DNA from: a bacterium
GTDB taxonomy: Bacteria; Spirochaetota; Leptospiria; Leptospirales; Leptonemataceae
Assembly: GCA_024742665.1 (NCBI GenBank)
Contig: JANSYA010000014.1
Coordinates: forward strand, 18,012-82,011
Direction of reading: 5' to 3'
DNA: 64,000 bases
A model generated the notes under the pieces. That model was given only the letters and a program-made list of their open reading frames with translations, was not told where the DNA came from and did no database searches. Each line of letters starts with the position of its first letter. Positions within the stretch are counted from its first letter, which is position 1. Positions 52,363 to 60,563 of this stretch are shown in pieces. Both the position numbers and the translations under genes were made by a program.

Positions 52363-53700
52363 ATGGGAATTCTCGTTTATAACATCCTCTTGATTCTGCT
52401 CTGGCCCGTCTACCGGCTGCTGGGACTGGTCCATCCGAAAGTGCGGCGCTTCATCCGCAGCCGCTACGAAGGCTATCGTATGATTCGCCAGTACGCGCGG
52501 TGGCACGCAAACGACCCCGACAACGGCCCCATCTGGCTGCACGGCTCTTCGGTCGGCGAGCTCGACCAGGCCCTGGCGGTGCTGCGGGAGATTAAAGTGC
52601 GCTACCCGAAGCAGCGCGTGATCGTATCGGTCTTCAGTCAGAGCGTGCGCCTGCGCCGGCTGGAAGACGCGGATTTGATGTTCTATTTGCCGGTGGATTT
52701 TTTCTGGAACTGGCGCACTCTGACGAAGCTGCTCAAGCCCCGCGCTTTCGTCACGATGACCTGGGACGTATTTCCGAATCTGCTGTTTCACCTGAAACGC
52801 CGCGGGATTCCCGCCTTTTTGTGCAGCGCGGCGCTTTCGCCGAAGAGCTGGCGCATGACCCGCTGGGCCCGCTTGCTCCAGCGCTCGACCTACAATCGTT
52901 TCACGGGGATCGGCGCCGTGAACGAAGCGAATCAGGAATTGTTTCGCAAGCTGGTCAGCAGACGCTTTGAAGATCGCGTGCAGGTTACGGGCGACACCCG
53001 CTACGATACGATTCTGTTTAAGATCCGCAACGCCTACCCCGGCAGCGACGATCGCCGGCAGCTGGAATATATCAAAGCCCTCAAGGGACCCCTCTGGATT
53101 TTCGCTTCGACCTACCAGGCGGACGACGAACAGATCTTTCCCGGACTGCCGGATTTACTGAAAGAACACCCCCGCTATCAAATCTTAATCTTCCCGCACA
53201 AGATCGATTCCGAACGTCTGCAGCAGGTGCAAAAGAATCTGGAGCTGGTGGGTCTTGGCAGCGAGCTCTTCAGCCACGCCGTATTTAATCGGCGCCGGCG
53301 GGATTATCACGCGAAGCCGGCCGAGCGCATCCTGATCGTCGATCGCCTGGGCATTCTCGCTCTGGCCTATCGCTACTCCAGCTTTTGTTATGTGGGCGGC
53401 GGCTTTCATCATCGCATTCACAATACCGCGGAGCCGGCGGCTCTCGGACGCCCGGTGCTGACCGGACCGCGCATCAGCACTTCGCCGATCGCTTTAGAGC
53501 TGGCCGAACAGGGCCCGCTCGTCCGCTGCGAAAACGGCCACGAAGTGATCGAGCAGGCGCGGGGCTGGATGGACAACGATAAACAACGGCGCAAGCTCGG
53601 GCAGCAGGCGGAAGAATATCTAAAATCCCACGAAGGCGGCGCGAGTAAATTCTTCGATACCTTTCTTTCGCCTGAGATTCATAATACAAAAGCACATTGA
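52363..53700 (+). CDS. waaA: 3-deoxy-D-manno-octulosonic acid (Kdo) transferase
   Basis: 445 residues. An N-terminal membrane anchor (LVYNILLILLWPVYRLLGLV) is followed by the GT30 fold: IWLHGSSVGELDQA (acceptor/catalytic Glu segment), QRVIVSVFSQS, FYLPVDFFWNWRTLTKLLKPRAFV, VTGDTRYD, then FASTYQADDEQIFPGL, FPHKIDSERLQ and the CMP-Kdo-binding YVGGGFHHRIHNTAEPAALGRPVLTGP. It attaches Kdo to lipid A at the inner membrane. Together with kdsD it indicates LPS synthesis. Its stop lies inside a repeated hairpin element. Divergent from the HAD gene. Confidence 0.92.
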   Translation: MGILVYNILLILLWPVYRLLGLVHPKVRRFIRSRYEGYRMIRQYARWHANDPDNGPIWLHGSSVGELDQALAVLREIKVRYPKQRVIVSVFSQSVRLRRLEDADLMFYLPVDFFWNWRTLTKLLKPRAFVTMTWDVFPNLLFHLKRRGIPAFLCSAALSPKSWRMTRWARLLQRSTYNRFTGIGAVNEANQELFRKLVSRRFEDRVQVTGDTRYDTILFKIRNAYPGSDDRRQLEYIKALKGPLWIFASTYQADDEQIFPGLPDLLKEHPRYQILIFPHKIDSERLQQVQKNLELVGLGSELFSHAVFNRRRRDYHAKPAERILIVDRLGILALAYRYSSFCYVGGGFHHRIHNTAEPAALGRPVLTGPRISTSPIALELAEQGPLVRCENGHEVIEQARGWMDNDKQRRKLGQQAEEYLKSHEGGASKFFDTFLSPEIHNTKAH

Positions 53701-53748
53701 AAATGTGCGAGCAGGCGCGGTAGCGCCACGGGCACATTGAAAATGTGC
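53692..53748. repeat. Repeated hairpin element over the waaA stop codon
   Basis: GCACATT-GAA-AATGTGC occurs at 53692-53708 and 53732-53748 with a 40-bp period, each a perfect seven-base stem. The first copy contains the last codons and TGA stop of waaA. Between them GGCGC/GCGCC forms another small hairpin. A degenerate third copy (GCACATTGCAAATCGC) lies near 53838. Could act as terminator or mRNA 3' end protector; the remaining gap to 53978 shows no gene. Confidence 0.8.
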
Positions 53749-53978
53749 GCGGGCCCGATCAGGCCTGGCCAGCGCATCCCTGATGCCCGGACGCAGCGGC
53801 GAGAGCTTGCCACGAACGCGGCCGGGCCGAAGAAGACGCACATTGCAAATCGCCTGACCGCATCTCCCGCCGGCCGTAGCAAAATGGATCAACGACCGGA
53901 CCTACTCCTGTCCGGTATATGAGAGTACACCCACCCTACAATGAGAATGGGACGGCCCGTTCTGCTTTCCAGCGGCCC

Positions 53979-54734
53979 TCAGGAAACGCGCGCGGCGTGC
54001 GATGCGGAGCCGGCGGCGGCTGCGATTTCGGAGACCTCGGCCAGCTCCGCGGCTTCCGCGCCGACGAGCTGCGGCAGACGGGAATCAAAGGCGACCAGGG
54101 CCGAATTGTCGGTGTAGATGCCGCTGACGTTGCCGAGCCCCTTCAGTTTCTGCGCGGACGTCGCCTCGTTCACAGTGTATACGTAGATCTCGCGATCGGA
54201 GTCGGTCGGCAGATCCCGCAGCAGGGGGGCCAGGCTTTCGTCGATATGGATGCGCGGCGCCGCTTCGAAAATGTGGCGGGCCTGTTCGATTTCCTTGGTC
54301 GTCTCGAAGAGATAGCCGCCGGCCACGCCCCGTGAGCGCACATGATCGACGATGTCGTGTCGAAACGAAGAGATCACAGTGCGGCCGGTGCAGAGGGCCA
54401 GCAGCGGTTCGAGCAGTTCGAAGGTCCGGACGTCGTCCTTGATTTCGAAATTGATATCGAGGCCCAGGTTGCCGTAGTAGTTTACGAAGTCGTAGACGCT
54501 CAGCAGTTCGGGGAAGATTTCGCAAAATTCCTGGTAGTTCAGGTCGGTCGCGTTTACGCTCCGGCCCGACAGACGATCAAGCGTGTCGTCGTGATAGAGC
54601 ACGACGGTGTCGTCCACCAGGCGAACCAGATCCAGTTCCAGGGCTCGGAAGCCCGACGCCAGGGAAGAATCAAACGCGGCCTTCGTATTTTCCAGTTGGC
54701 TGCGGTTGTCCCCACGATGCGCGTATACGATCAT
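53979..54734 (-). CDS. Glycerophosphodiester phosphodiesterase
   Basis: 251 residues from the ATG at 54734; 13 extra codons upstream are possible. The GDPD TIM barrel shows the metal-binding AHRGDN and ALELDLVRLVDDTVVLYHDDTLDRLSG (E, D and HD catalytic residues), with INFEIKDD as the next metal ligand. It hydrolyses deacylated glycerophospholipids to glycerol 3-phosphate and an alcohol. No signal peptide, so probably cytoplasmic. Convergent with waaA, monocistronic. Confidence 0.9.
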   Translation of the reverse strand: MIVYAHRGDNRSQLENTKAAFDSSLASGFRALELDLVRLVDDTVVLYHDDTLDRLSGRSVNATDLNYQEFCEIFPELLSVYDFVNYYGNLGLDINFEIKDDVRTFELLEPLLALCTGRTVISSFRHDIVDHVRSRGVAGGYLFETTKEIEQARHIFEAAPRIHIDESLAPLLRDLPTDSDREIYVYTVNEATSAQKLKGLGNVSGIYTDNSALVAFDSRLPQLVGAEAAELAEVSEIAAAAGSASHAARVS

Positions 54735-55010
54735 GTAGCTGCTCCGTCCGGAATTCTGTTTCCGCCGCCGCACCCGCCTGGGGAACCGGGGACGAAAAGC
54801 AAATCCCGTTTGGTCAAATTCTGTCTGTCGCGTCTACCAGTACTCTCGGTTGTGTACGACGCATAGATAAGAACAATCGTTTGTGAAATTTACGTGACGC
54901 GGCCATTACGCAGAAATTTTTCACGCTTTTTGCACAATCTGACGGGGCAGGTAACGCGAAAGGACTAGAAAGCATAGCCGATTTCGGCCGGAGAGACGGA
55001 TTTTTTTCCG

Positions 55011-55040
55011 GAGCGATTGGGAGCGATTGGGAGCGATTGG
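55011..55040. repeat. Triplicate 10-bp direct repeat in an otherwise featureless gap
   Basis: GAGCGATTGG occurs three times head to tail. It lies in the 476-bp region 54735-55210 upstream of the glycerophosphodiesterase gene, which also has an AT-rich patch (54880-54940) and short Pu-rich stretches around 55060-55115. No gene or regulator site can be named. Confidence 0.7.
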
Positions 55041-55166
55041 AAACGCGCGGGAACGCCGGGAACAATTGAGGGGACCCGACCCGGACCGAACCAAACCGGG
55101 CCAGCGACTTCGCGATTGCAAGCCTGGCGAGGGGCCGCGTGTAGATCCGGGCCCGTTTCGCGAATA

Positions 55167-55198
55167 GCTTTCGGCCGGGCGTGCCGGCGACCGAAAGC
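55167..55198 (-). terminator. Hairpin downstream of fliL
   Basis: GCTTTCGG (55167-55174) pairs with CCGAAAGC (55191-55198), 12 bp beyond the fliL stop. The loop is GC-rich and can pair further, but there is no T-run, so this may be a weak terminator. Confidence 0.4.
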
Positions 55199-55210
55199 CG
55201 GAAAATAGAA

Positions 55211-55744
55211 TCAGTTCACAATGAATTCGCTGAAGTAGACTTCCGTGATCTTACCTTCGGAAAGAATGTGATTCACCGAAGCCTTAATCTCTTCGCGCAG
55301 TTCCAGACGATCCTGCACGGTGGAGAGGCCGTCTTTGGTCTTGCCCATCAGGATCAGGTTGATGATGTTCCGCAGCTGGGGCATGCGGTCCGCGAGTTCG
55401 GCGGACAGGGCCGGGTTGCCGCGATCGAAGCCCAGGCTCAGGCGCAGCTTGATAAAATGCGGATCGCCCCGGTCGGCGGTGTTTACGCGAAAGTCTTCCG
55501 GGAAATTGAAGTTCTCGGTCGGCGGCGGCGGCTTCACGACGGCGATCGACGCGACTTCTTTATATTGTTGGGCGGCGGCGGTCAGGGCCACATAGTAGCT
55601 GATGACCGCCATCAATACCAGGCTGACGGCGCCCAGGGCGACGTAGATGAGGATCTTGACGATTTTATTGAGACCGGAACTGGCCGTGGGTTCATACCCA
55701 CCGCCGGAGTCTTCTTCTTCCATTACATCATCTTCATCTGCCAT
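55211..55744 (-). CDS. fliL: Flagellar basal body-associated protein FliL
   Basis: 177 residues. An acidic cytoplasmic tail (MADEDDVMEEEDSGGG), one membrane helix (about 30-52) and a periplasmic domain with HFIKLRLSLGFDRGN and the C-terminal IKASVNHILSEGKITEVYFSEFIVN match FliL. FliL rings the stator around the flagellar motor and modulates torque. It stands alone here rather than in the usual fliL-fliM-fliN cluster, so it may be a second copy. A hairpin follows its stop. Confidence 0.85.
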   Translation of the reverse strand: MADEDDVMEEEDSGGGYEPTASSGLNKIVKILIYVALGAVSLVLMAVISYYVALTAAAQQYKEVASIAVVKPPPPTENFNFPEDFRVNTADRGDPHFIKLRLSLGFDRGNPALSAELADRMPQLRNIINLILMGKTKDGLSTVQDRLELREEIKASVNHILSEGKITEVYFSEFIVN

Positions 55745-55918
55745 CGGTTTGCCTCGATTTATGTACGGCTGCCGCGGGCCTGGAAAATCCGGGCCGCCGC
55801 ATTATGTATCTTATCGTAGCTTTTCGAAGATGGCTGAAAAACTTTTCTGGGATACAGGACACCGGCAGGCTGCCGAGCCGGGGCTGGATCACATCAGGAT
55901 CGGAGGAGCGAAGGAATC

Positions 55919-56491
55919 ATGCAAAGCATCGAGGTCCGGGCTGCAGGAGCGAAGCAAGCATCCCTGTTAAATCGCGGCGAACTGATCGCGTTTATGGGAG
56001 CCAGAGCCCTTGATTTTGGCCGCCTGAAGGGCCGCGAACCAATCGCCATCGGAATTGCGGCGAATATTGACCGGTTTCGATCCTACAACGACCACCAGGG
56101 CTTCGCTCGCGGCGACCAGGTGATTGCCCTGGCGAAGCGGACGATCTGGCAGACTCTCGAAGAATGGATTCCGGAGCGCCTGCGAATCGCTACAGGGGCG
56201 GCAGTCGCCCTTGCGATTTCGGGCGGCGATTTTCTCACGATCGCATTACATCCAGAAGATTGCAGCCACGATATCGCCAGGGCGATTTTCCAGGGACTGC
56301 AAGCAACGCAGATTTCCAACGAGCATCCGGAAGCGCGGGTGAACAATCCCCTCAGCTTCTCGGCAGGCTACAGCGCGGGGCCAGCTCCGGCCCCGGATTC
56401 GATTGCCCGGATTGTGGAAGAAGCGGACCGAGCTCTGTATCGTGCGAAATCGACCGGCGGAAATCAGCTGCTGCCATTTGATGCAGAGTGA
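55919..56491 (+). CDS. Degenerate GGDEF-domain protein
   Basis: 190 residues with GGAG upstream of the ATG. The fold follows the diguanylate cyclase pattern: IGIAANIDRFRSYNDHQGFARGDQVI matches the first conserved block (D…F…ND…GH…GD), and IVEEADRALYRAKSTGGN matches the C-terminal A-D-x-A-L-Y-x-A-K block. At the active site the sequence is SGGDFLTI: the catalytic Glu of GGDEF is lost. Cyclase activity is unlikely; it may bind c-di-GMP or GTP. No sensor domain is attached. A coiled-coil gene is convergent with it. Confidence 0.75.
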   Translation: MQSIEVRAAGAKQASLLNRGELIAFMGARALDFGRLKGREPIAIGIAANIDRFRSYNDHQGFARGDQVIALAKRTIWQTLEEWIPERLRIATGAAVALAISGGDFLTIALHPEDCSHDIARAIFQGLQATQISNEHPEARVNNPLSFSAGYSAGPAPAPDSIARIVEEADRALYRAKSTGGNQLLPFDAE

Positions 56492-56524
56492 ATCAGCGCC
56501 GGCCGCAGAACTGAATTCGGCGCT

Positions 56525-56605
56525 AACTTTCGACTGGCGCCTTTGGCGCTAACTTTCGACTGGCGCCTTTGGCGCCAACTTTCGACTGGCGCCTTTGGCG
56601 CCAGT
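56525..56605. repeat. 26-bp tandem repeat with hairpins between convergent genes
   Basis: Three copies start at 56525, 56551 and 56577. Each contains GGCGCC-TTT-GGCGC(C/T). In the last copy GACTGGCGCC and GGCGCCAGTC form a perfect 10-bp stem with a TTT loop (56583-56605), two bases from the stop of the coiled-coil gene. The array fills the gap after the convergent GGDEF-like gene and probably acts as a bidirectional terminator. Confidence 0.85.
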
Positions 56606-56606
56606 C

Positions 56607-56906
56607 TCAGGCTTTACTTTTGAAAAAGGCTGCCAGAGAATCCAGGCCTTTGCCGATTTCGCCGGAGGCGCGGCGCCCGAGCTCGTCCAGTTTGGCCTTC
56701 GCTTCGGCGGTCAGCTCGTCGGAATCTTTCTCGCGCAGCTGTTCGACCTGGGCACGGATCTCTGCGGCCTTCACTTTGAGGTCCGCCATGGCGGCCTCGG
56801 CTTCCTGTTTTTTATCGCCGATGAGCTGGGCCGCTTCGGCTTTGCGCTGCTCAAGCTGCTCGTCCCAGCCGGATAGCTGATCGGACAGTTGTTTTAGAAT
56901 AGACAT
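56607..56906 (-). CDS. Small coiled-coil protein
   Basis: 99 residues from the ATG at 56906, preceded by AGGGAGA. Almost entirely charged helix (LEQRKAEAAQLIGDKKQEAEAA, then KAAEIRAQVEQLREKDSDEL), ending in FFKSKA. Such short alanine/glutamate/lysine coiled coils are frequent but unnamed. No signal peptide or membrane segment. The excellent ribosome site suggests good expression. Its stop abuts the 26-bp repeat array. Confidence 0.8.
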   Translation of the reverse strand: MSILKQLSDQLSGWDEQLEQRKAEAAQLIGDKKQEAEAAMADLKVKAAEIRAQVEQLREKDSDELTAEAKAKLDELGRRASGEIGKGLDSLAAFFKSKA

Positions 56907-57018
56907 GCTGATTCTCCCTGTGGGTTTTCTGGAATCCGAAGCGAGCACGAATCGAGCGGCGTCGGGATACCACCGGTTCTAATGAACTGCCATTGGGACT
57001 GCAAGCCGATTCTTTGAA

Positions 57019-57492
57019 TCACAGCCAGGTTCTGAGGACGATATAGGCCAGATACGCCGTTGCCGCCAGGCGAATCCCGAACAAAAGCAGGCTGAACTGC
57101 AGCTTCGCGTCTTCCTGCTCCAGCGGCAGGGCGGTCTGTTCGAGCAATGTCTTGTGGTGCATCAGACCGAATTGATAGTATTCGCCGGAGTTCGTTTCGA
57201 CGCTCAGGATCATGCCCGCGCTGCCGAAAAGCCCCGAGATCCGCAGCAGTCGCGCCGCCCGGATGGTCTCCAGCGGAATATTCCAGTTGCCGGCGACGAG
57301 ACGTCCGGTGCTCAGAATCAGCACGGAGCGCCGCGCGAAAGCCCAGGCGGGCCCGATGCGCACCGGAATCTCGCGCTTGCGGCGGATGCCTTTGCTGCCG
57401 CTCGCATAGAGAATTTCTTCGCCCGGGAATCGGCGCGCGAAGCGCTCCTTTCGGGACTTCACCCGATACAGGAAATTTACCAGCGATTTCAT
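57019..57492 (-). CDS. Membrane-associated protein of unknown function
   Basis: 157 residues. A basic N-terminus (MKSLVNFLYRVKSRKERFARRF) is followed by a beta-rich central part (VLILSTGRLVAGNWNIPLETIRAARLL, SVETNSGEYYQFGL) resembling a PH/GRAM-like fold. One hydrophobic C-terminal helix (about 135-155) follows. Not recognised. It lies 45 bp after the DUF5989 gene on the same strand and may be the last member of the carbamoyltransferase module. Confidence 0.65.
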   Translation of the reverse strand: MKSLVNFLYRVKSRKERFARRFPGEEILYASGSKGIRRKREIPVRIGPAWAFARRSVLILSTGRLVAGNWNIPLETIRAARLLRISGLFGSAGMILSVETNSGEYYQFGLMHHKTLLEQTALPLEQEDAKLQFSLLLFGIRLAATAYLAYIVLRTWL

Positions 57493-57537
57493 AGAAGTTT
57501 CCTGCGGCGGCCCCTTATTCGCGCTCTTGATCTACTC

Positions 57538-57690
57538 TCAGAACAGAGCATAGATGAAGGGCGACAGTCCGCCCGCGCCCCCGGCGACGATCGCGAGTAC
57601 GATCAACAGAGCCAGGACCAGCACGATCGGAGCCAGCCAGAATTTTTTGCGTACGCGTAAGAATGCCCAGAGTTCTTGCAGTAGATCCAT
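57538..57690 (-). CDS. DUF5989-family short membrane protein
   Basis: 50 residues from the ATG at 57690. The sequence MDLLQELWAFLRVRKKFWLAP, one membrane helix and the ending PFIYALF match the small DUF5989 proteins that accompany carbamoyltransferases and SxtJ-like proteins. A much longer frame is open upstream but overlaps the SxtJ-like gene, so the short form is preferred. It is 50 bp downstream of the SxtJ-like gene. Confidence 0.8.
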   Translation of the reverse strand: MDLLQELWAFLRVRKKFWLAPIVLVLALLIVLAIVAGGAGGLSPFIYALF

Positions 57691-57740
57691 AATCAGTAAT
57701 ACCGTTGTAAATATTGTGAGGTTAAATTTTTGCGTATTAT

Positions 57741-58379
57741 TTAGAACTGACGCTGGTAGGACGCCGGATCCCACTCCGCGTCTTCGCGGGTGATCCAGTA
57801 AGTCGCCGCTTCCGCATCGGGGCGGCGGACTAAAAACTTTTTGCCGACGATCTTCGCAAGCAACCCCAGGGGCGCGACGACCAGCAAAAACGCCAGGATC
57901 AAAATCACCCGGCTGACGACCGCCTGGATCGCGTGGGCCAGCTTCATCCACAGACCGAAGGCGAAGGCGGCGACGGGCGGAATGACGCCGATCAGCAGCA
58001 GAATGCCCGCGGCCAGACCCCACCAGTGATAGTCGCCGGCGGGCAGAGCCCATGCTGCCAGGTCGCCCCGAAACACATCGACTATTTCCTGGAGATCAAC
58101 GCCCGCGACGTGGCGCAGGCGATAGTAGGCGATGACAGCGATGAACAGCGCGGCACCCTGGAAGAAGCGGGTCCCCTGCTCCGTGCGCTTGACATACGCT
58201 TCCCAGACTTTGTGCAGCGGCCGGCCCAGAATCGGAACGATCGTCAGAAGCAGCAGCACGCCCGCCAGGCCCAGCAGATAGGGCTGCCAGATGAGCGCAA
58301 AATCCCAGATGCGAGTAACCGCGTAAACGATGAGGGTAAAAACCAGGAGCTTGAAGAAGTATTTGCGAGTCGCTTTCAT
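57741..58379 (-). CDS. SxtJ-like membrane protein
   Basis: 212 residues from the ATG at 58379. Two pairs of membrane helices in the first half and another pair near 140-185. It ends in KKFLVRRPDAEAATYWITRE and the DPASYQRQF tail typical of SxtJ-family proteins next to carbamoyltransferases. It lies 83 bp downstream of the carbamoyltransferase gene and 50 bp upstream of the DUF5989 gene. Function in the family is not established; a membrane platform for the carbamoylated product is plausible. The open frame upstream of the start is atypical. Confidence 0.75.
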   Translation of the reverse strand: MKATRKYFFKLLVFTLIVYAVTRIWDFALIWQPYLLGLAGVLLLLTIVPILGRPLHKVWEAYVKRTEQGTRFFQGAALFIAVIAYYRLRHVAGVDLQEIVDVFRGDLAAWALPAGDYHWWGLAAGILLLIGVIPPVAAFAFGLWMKLAHAIQAVVSRVILILAFLLVVAPLGLLAKIVGKKFLVRRPDAEAATYWITREDAEWDPASYQRQF

Positions 58380-58462
58380 AAGATCAGTGTGTTGGATAGA
58401 GCTTTGCTGTGAGCTGTAAGTCGTGCAGTGTATCGGCCCTGCGAGAATGCCCGGGCGTCGAC

Positions 58463-60295
58463 TCAGTCCAGTTCGAATTCCTGCTGCCAGTCGCTGTCGC
58501 CGGCGAGCTTCGGCTGCTGTTCTTTCTCTAAGATAATATTGTCGAGCACGAGCACGTCCATATGCGTGCGCATGAAGCACAGGTAGGCTTCCTGCGGCGT
58601 GCGCACGATCGGTTCGCCCCGCACGTTAAACGAGGTGTTGATCACGACGCCGAAGCCGGACAGGCGTTTGAACTCTTTGATCAGCTCGTAGTACGCGGGG
58701 TTATTATCCGGCGTTACGGTCTGGATGCGCGCGGAATAATCGACGTGGGTGATAGCCGGCAGCTCGGAGCGTTTGATGTTCAGCTTTTCGATGCCGAACA
58801 GCGCCTGCTCTGCTTCGGTCATCTTGCGGCGCAGCTTTTCGCGCACCGGAGCGACCATCAGCATATAGGGCGATTCGTCGTCGTGTTCGAAGTACTCGTT
58901 TACGTCTTCGCGCAGACAGCTCGGCGCGAACGGGCGAAAGCTTTCGCGGAATTTGATTTTTAAGTTCATGGTCGACTGCATCGACTCGCTGCGCGGATCG
59001 CCGAGGATCGAGCGGGCGCCGAGGGCCCGGGGACCGAATTCCATGCGACCCGAAAACCAGCCGACCACTTTGCCGTCGGCGATATATTGAGCGGCCTTCT
59101 TGCCCGCGTCGATCTTCGTCGAAACTTCGGTATAGGGCGCTTTGAATTCGGAAAGCGCCGCTTTGATTTCGTCGGCCGTGTAGCCGGGCCCGAGATACGA
59201 GCCTTTCTGCAGATCGTTGACGCCGTCGACTTTGCGTTCGTTGCCGTTCCACTTATAGTGGGCGAATAACGCGGAACCGAGGGCGGATCCGGCGTCGCCG
59301 GCCGCGGGCTGGACCCAGATCTTATCGAAAATTCCGGAGCGATGCAGGATGCCGTTTGCGACGCAGTTGAGGGCGACCCCGCCGGCCAGGCACAGGTTCT
59401 TTTCGTCGGACTCTTTTTTGATATGGCGGCCGAGCTTGAGGATCGCCTCTTCGATCACGACCTGCACCGAGCGCGCGAGATTCATTTCGCGCTGGCTCAG
59501 GCGGGCTTCCGGTTTGCGCGGCGGGCCGCCGAAGAGCTCGAAGAATTTCTCGTTCGCCATGCGCAGACCGTTCGAATAGTCGAAGTAGTCCATGTTCATG
59601 CGAAACGAGCCGTCATCGCGCAGGTCGATGATGTGATCGTAGATCTTTTGTACGAATTCGGGTTCGCCGTAGGGCGCAAGACCCATGACTTTATATTCGC
59701 CGGAGTTCACTTTGAAACCGGTATAGGCGGTGAAAGCCGAATACAGCAGGCCCAGGGAGTGCGGAAAGTGAATCTCCTGACGGATTTGAACGTCGGTTCC
59801 GTTGGCCGTGCCCCAGGAGGTCGTGGTCCACTCGCCGACGCCGTCCAGCGTCAGGAAAGCCGCGCGCTCGAAGGGTGACGGATAGAAGGCGGCGGCCGCA
59901 TGCGACTCGTGGTGCTGCAAGAAACAGAAGCGCACGTCTTTTTTGAGTTCCGGAATGCGGTCTTTAATCGTGCCGCGCACGTTCAGCTTGTGATCGAGCC
60001 AGCTGGGAATCGCGGTCAGCCAGACCGGCAGGCCGCCGGGAATGCCGTCCAGAATCGATTCGAGCAGACGCTCGAATTTGAGCATGGGTTTATCGTAGAA
60101 GGCGATGATGTCGACGTCGGCGGCGGTGATGCCGCCCTCTTGCAGGACGTACTCCGCAGCGAGAGTCGGAAAACCCGGATCATGTTTTTTGCGCGTGAAG
60201 CGTTCTTCCTGAGCGGCGGCGACAATTTTGCCGTCTTGAACTAAGGCCGCAGCCGAATCGTGATAAAAGCAGGAGATACCGAGAATATTGGTCAT
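58463..60295 (-). CDS. NodU/CmcH/TobZ-family O-carbamoyltransferase
   Basis: 610 residues. The N-terminal Kae1-like domain starts NILGISCFYHDSAAAL and has EERFTRKKHD, QHHESHAAAAFYPS (metal-binding His near 129-132) and LTLDGVGEWTTTS (Asp). The C-terminal YrdC-like part includes FSGRMEFGPRALGARSILGDPRS and INTSFNVRGEPIV. Such enzymes use carbamoyl phosphate and ATP to make a carbamoyl-adenylate and carbamoylate a hydroxyl group of a sugar or natural product. Followed by SxtJ-like and DUF5989 genes, divergent from an SGNH membrane protein (268-bp gap, promoter region). Confidence 0.93.
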   Translation of the reverse strand: MTNILGISCFYHDSAAALVQDGKIVAAAQEERFTRKKHDPGFPTLAAEYVLQEGGITAADVDIIAFYDKPMLKFERLLESILDGIPGGLPVWLTAIPSWLDHKLNVRGTIKDRIPELKKDVRFCFLQHHESHAAAAFYPSPFERAAFLTLDGVGEWTTTSWGTANGTDVQIRQEIHFPHSLGLLYSAFTAYTGFKVNSGEYKVMGLAPYGEPEFVQKIYDHIIDLRDDGSFRMNMDYFDYSNGLRMANEKFFELFGGPPRKPEARLSQREMNLARSVQVVIEEAILKLGRHIKKESDEKNLCLAGGVALNCVANGILHRSGIFDKIWVQPAAGDAGSALGSALFAHYKWNGNERKVDGVNDLQKGSYLGPGYTADEIKAALSEFKAPYTEVSTKIDAGKKAAQYIADGKVVGWFSGRMEFGPRALGARSILGDPRSESMQSTMNLKIKFRESFRPFAPSCLREDVNEYFEHDDESPYMLMVAPVREKLRRKMTEAEQALFGIEKLNIKRSELPAITHVDYSARIQTVTPDNNPAYYELIKEFKRLSGFGVVINTSFNVRGEPIVRTPQEAYLCFMRTHMDVLVLDNIILEKEQQPKLAGDSDWQQEFELD

Positions 60296-60563
60296 GACTT
60301 GTTAATAATTAAGGTGCGGACGTACCTGATCGGGCAGACTGCCAGTATTTAGAGCGGATTGGCGTAGCAAAATCTGGCGAGCCTCTTCAGAGGCAAGGCT
60401 TTTTCGAAACCTAAAGAACCATCGCTGCTGTATGAATGAATGCGTCTTGCGGCGAAGGCCGGCAGGGAAAATCGCTTGCGCCCTCAGGGACCGATAAAGT
60501 TTTTTCCGTATTCGGGCATCGGTCCGCCGCCTGGGCGAACCGGCGCGGCTTTTCGAAACGAAT

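Noticed and set aside
53737..53922. Small open frames across the gap after waaA
   Set aside because: They are composed of the repeated hairpin element and its flanks, with no ribosome site or family resemblance.
57538..58053. Longer 171-codon reading of the DUF5989 frame
   Set aside because: The extension overlaps the SxtJ-like gene and is low-complexity Arg/Ser/Gly; the 50-residue form starting at 57690 matches the family.
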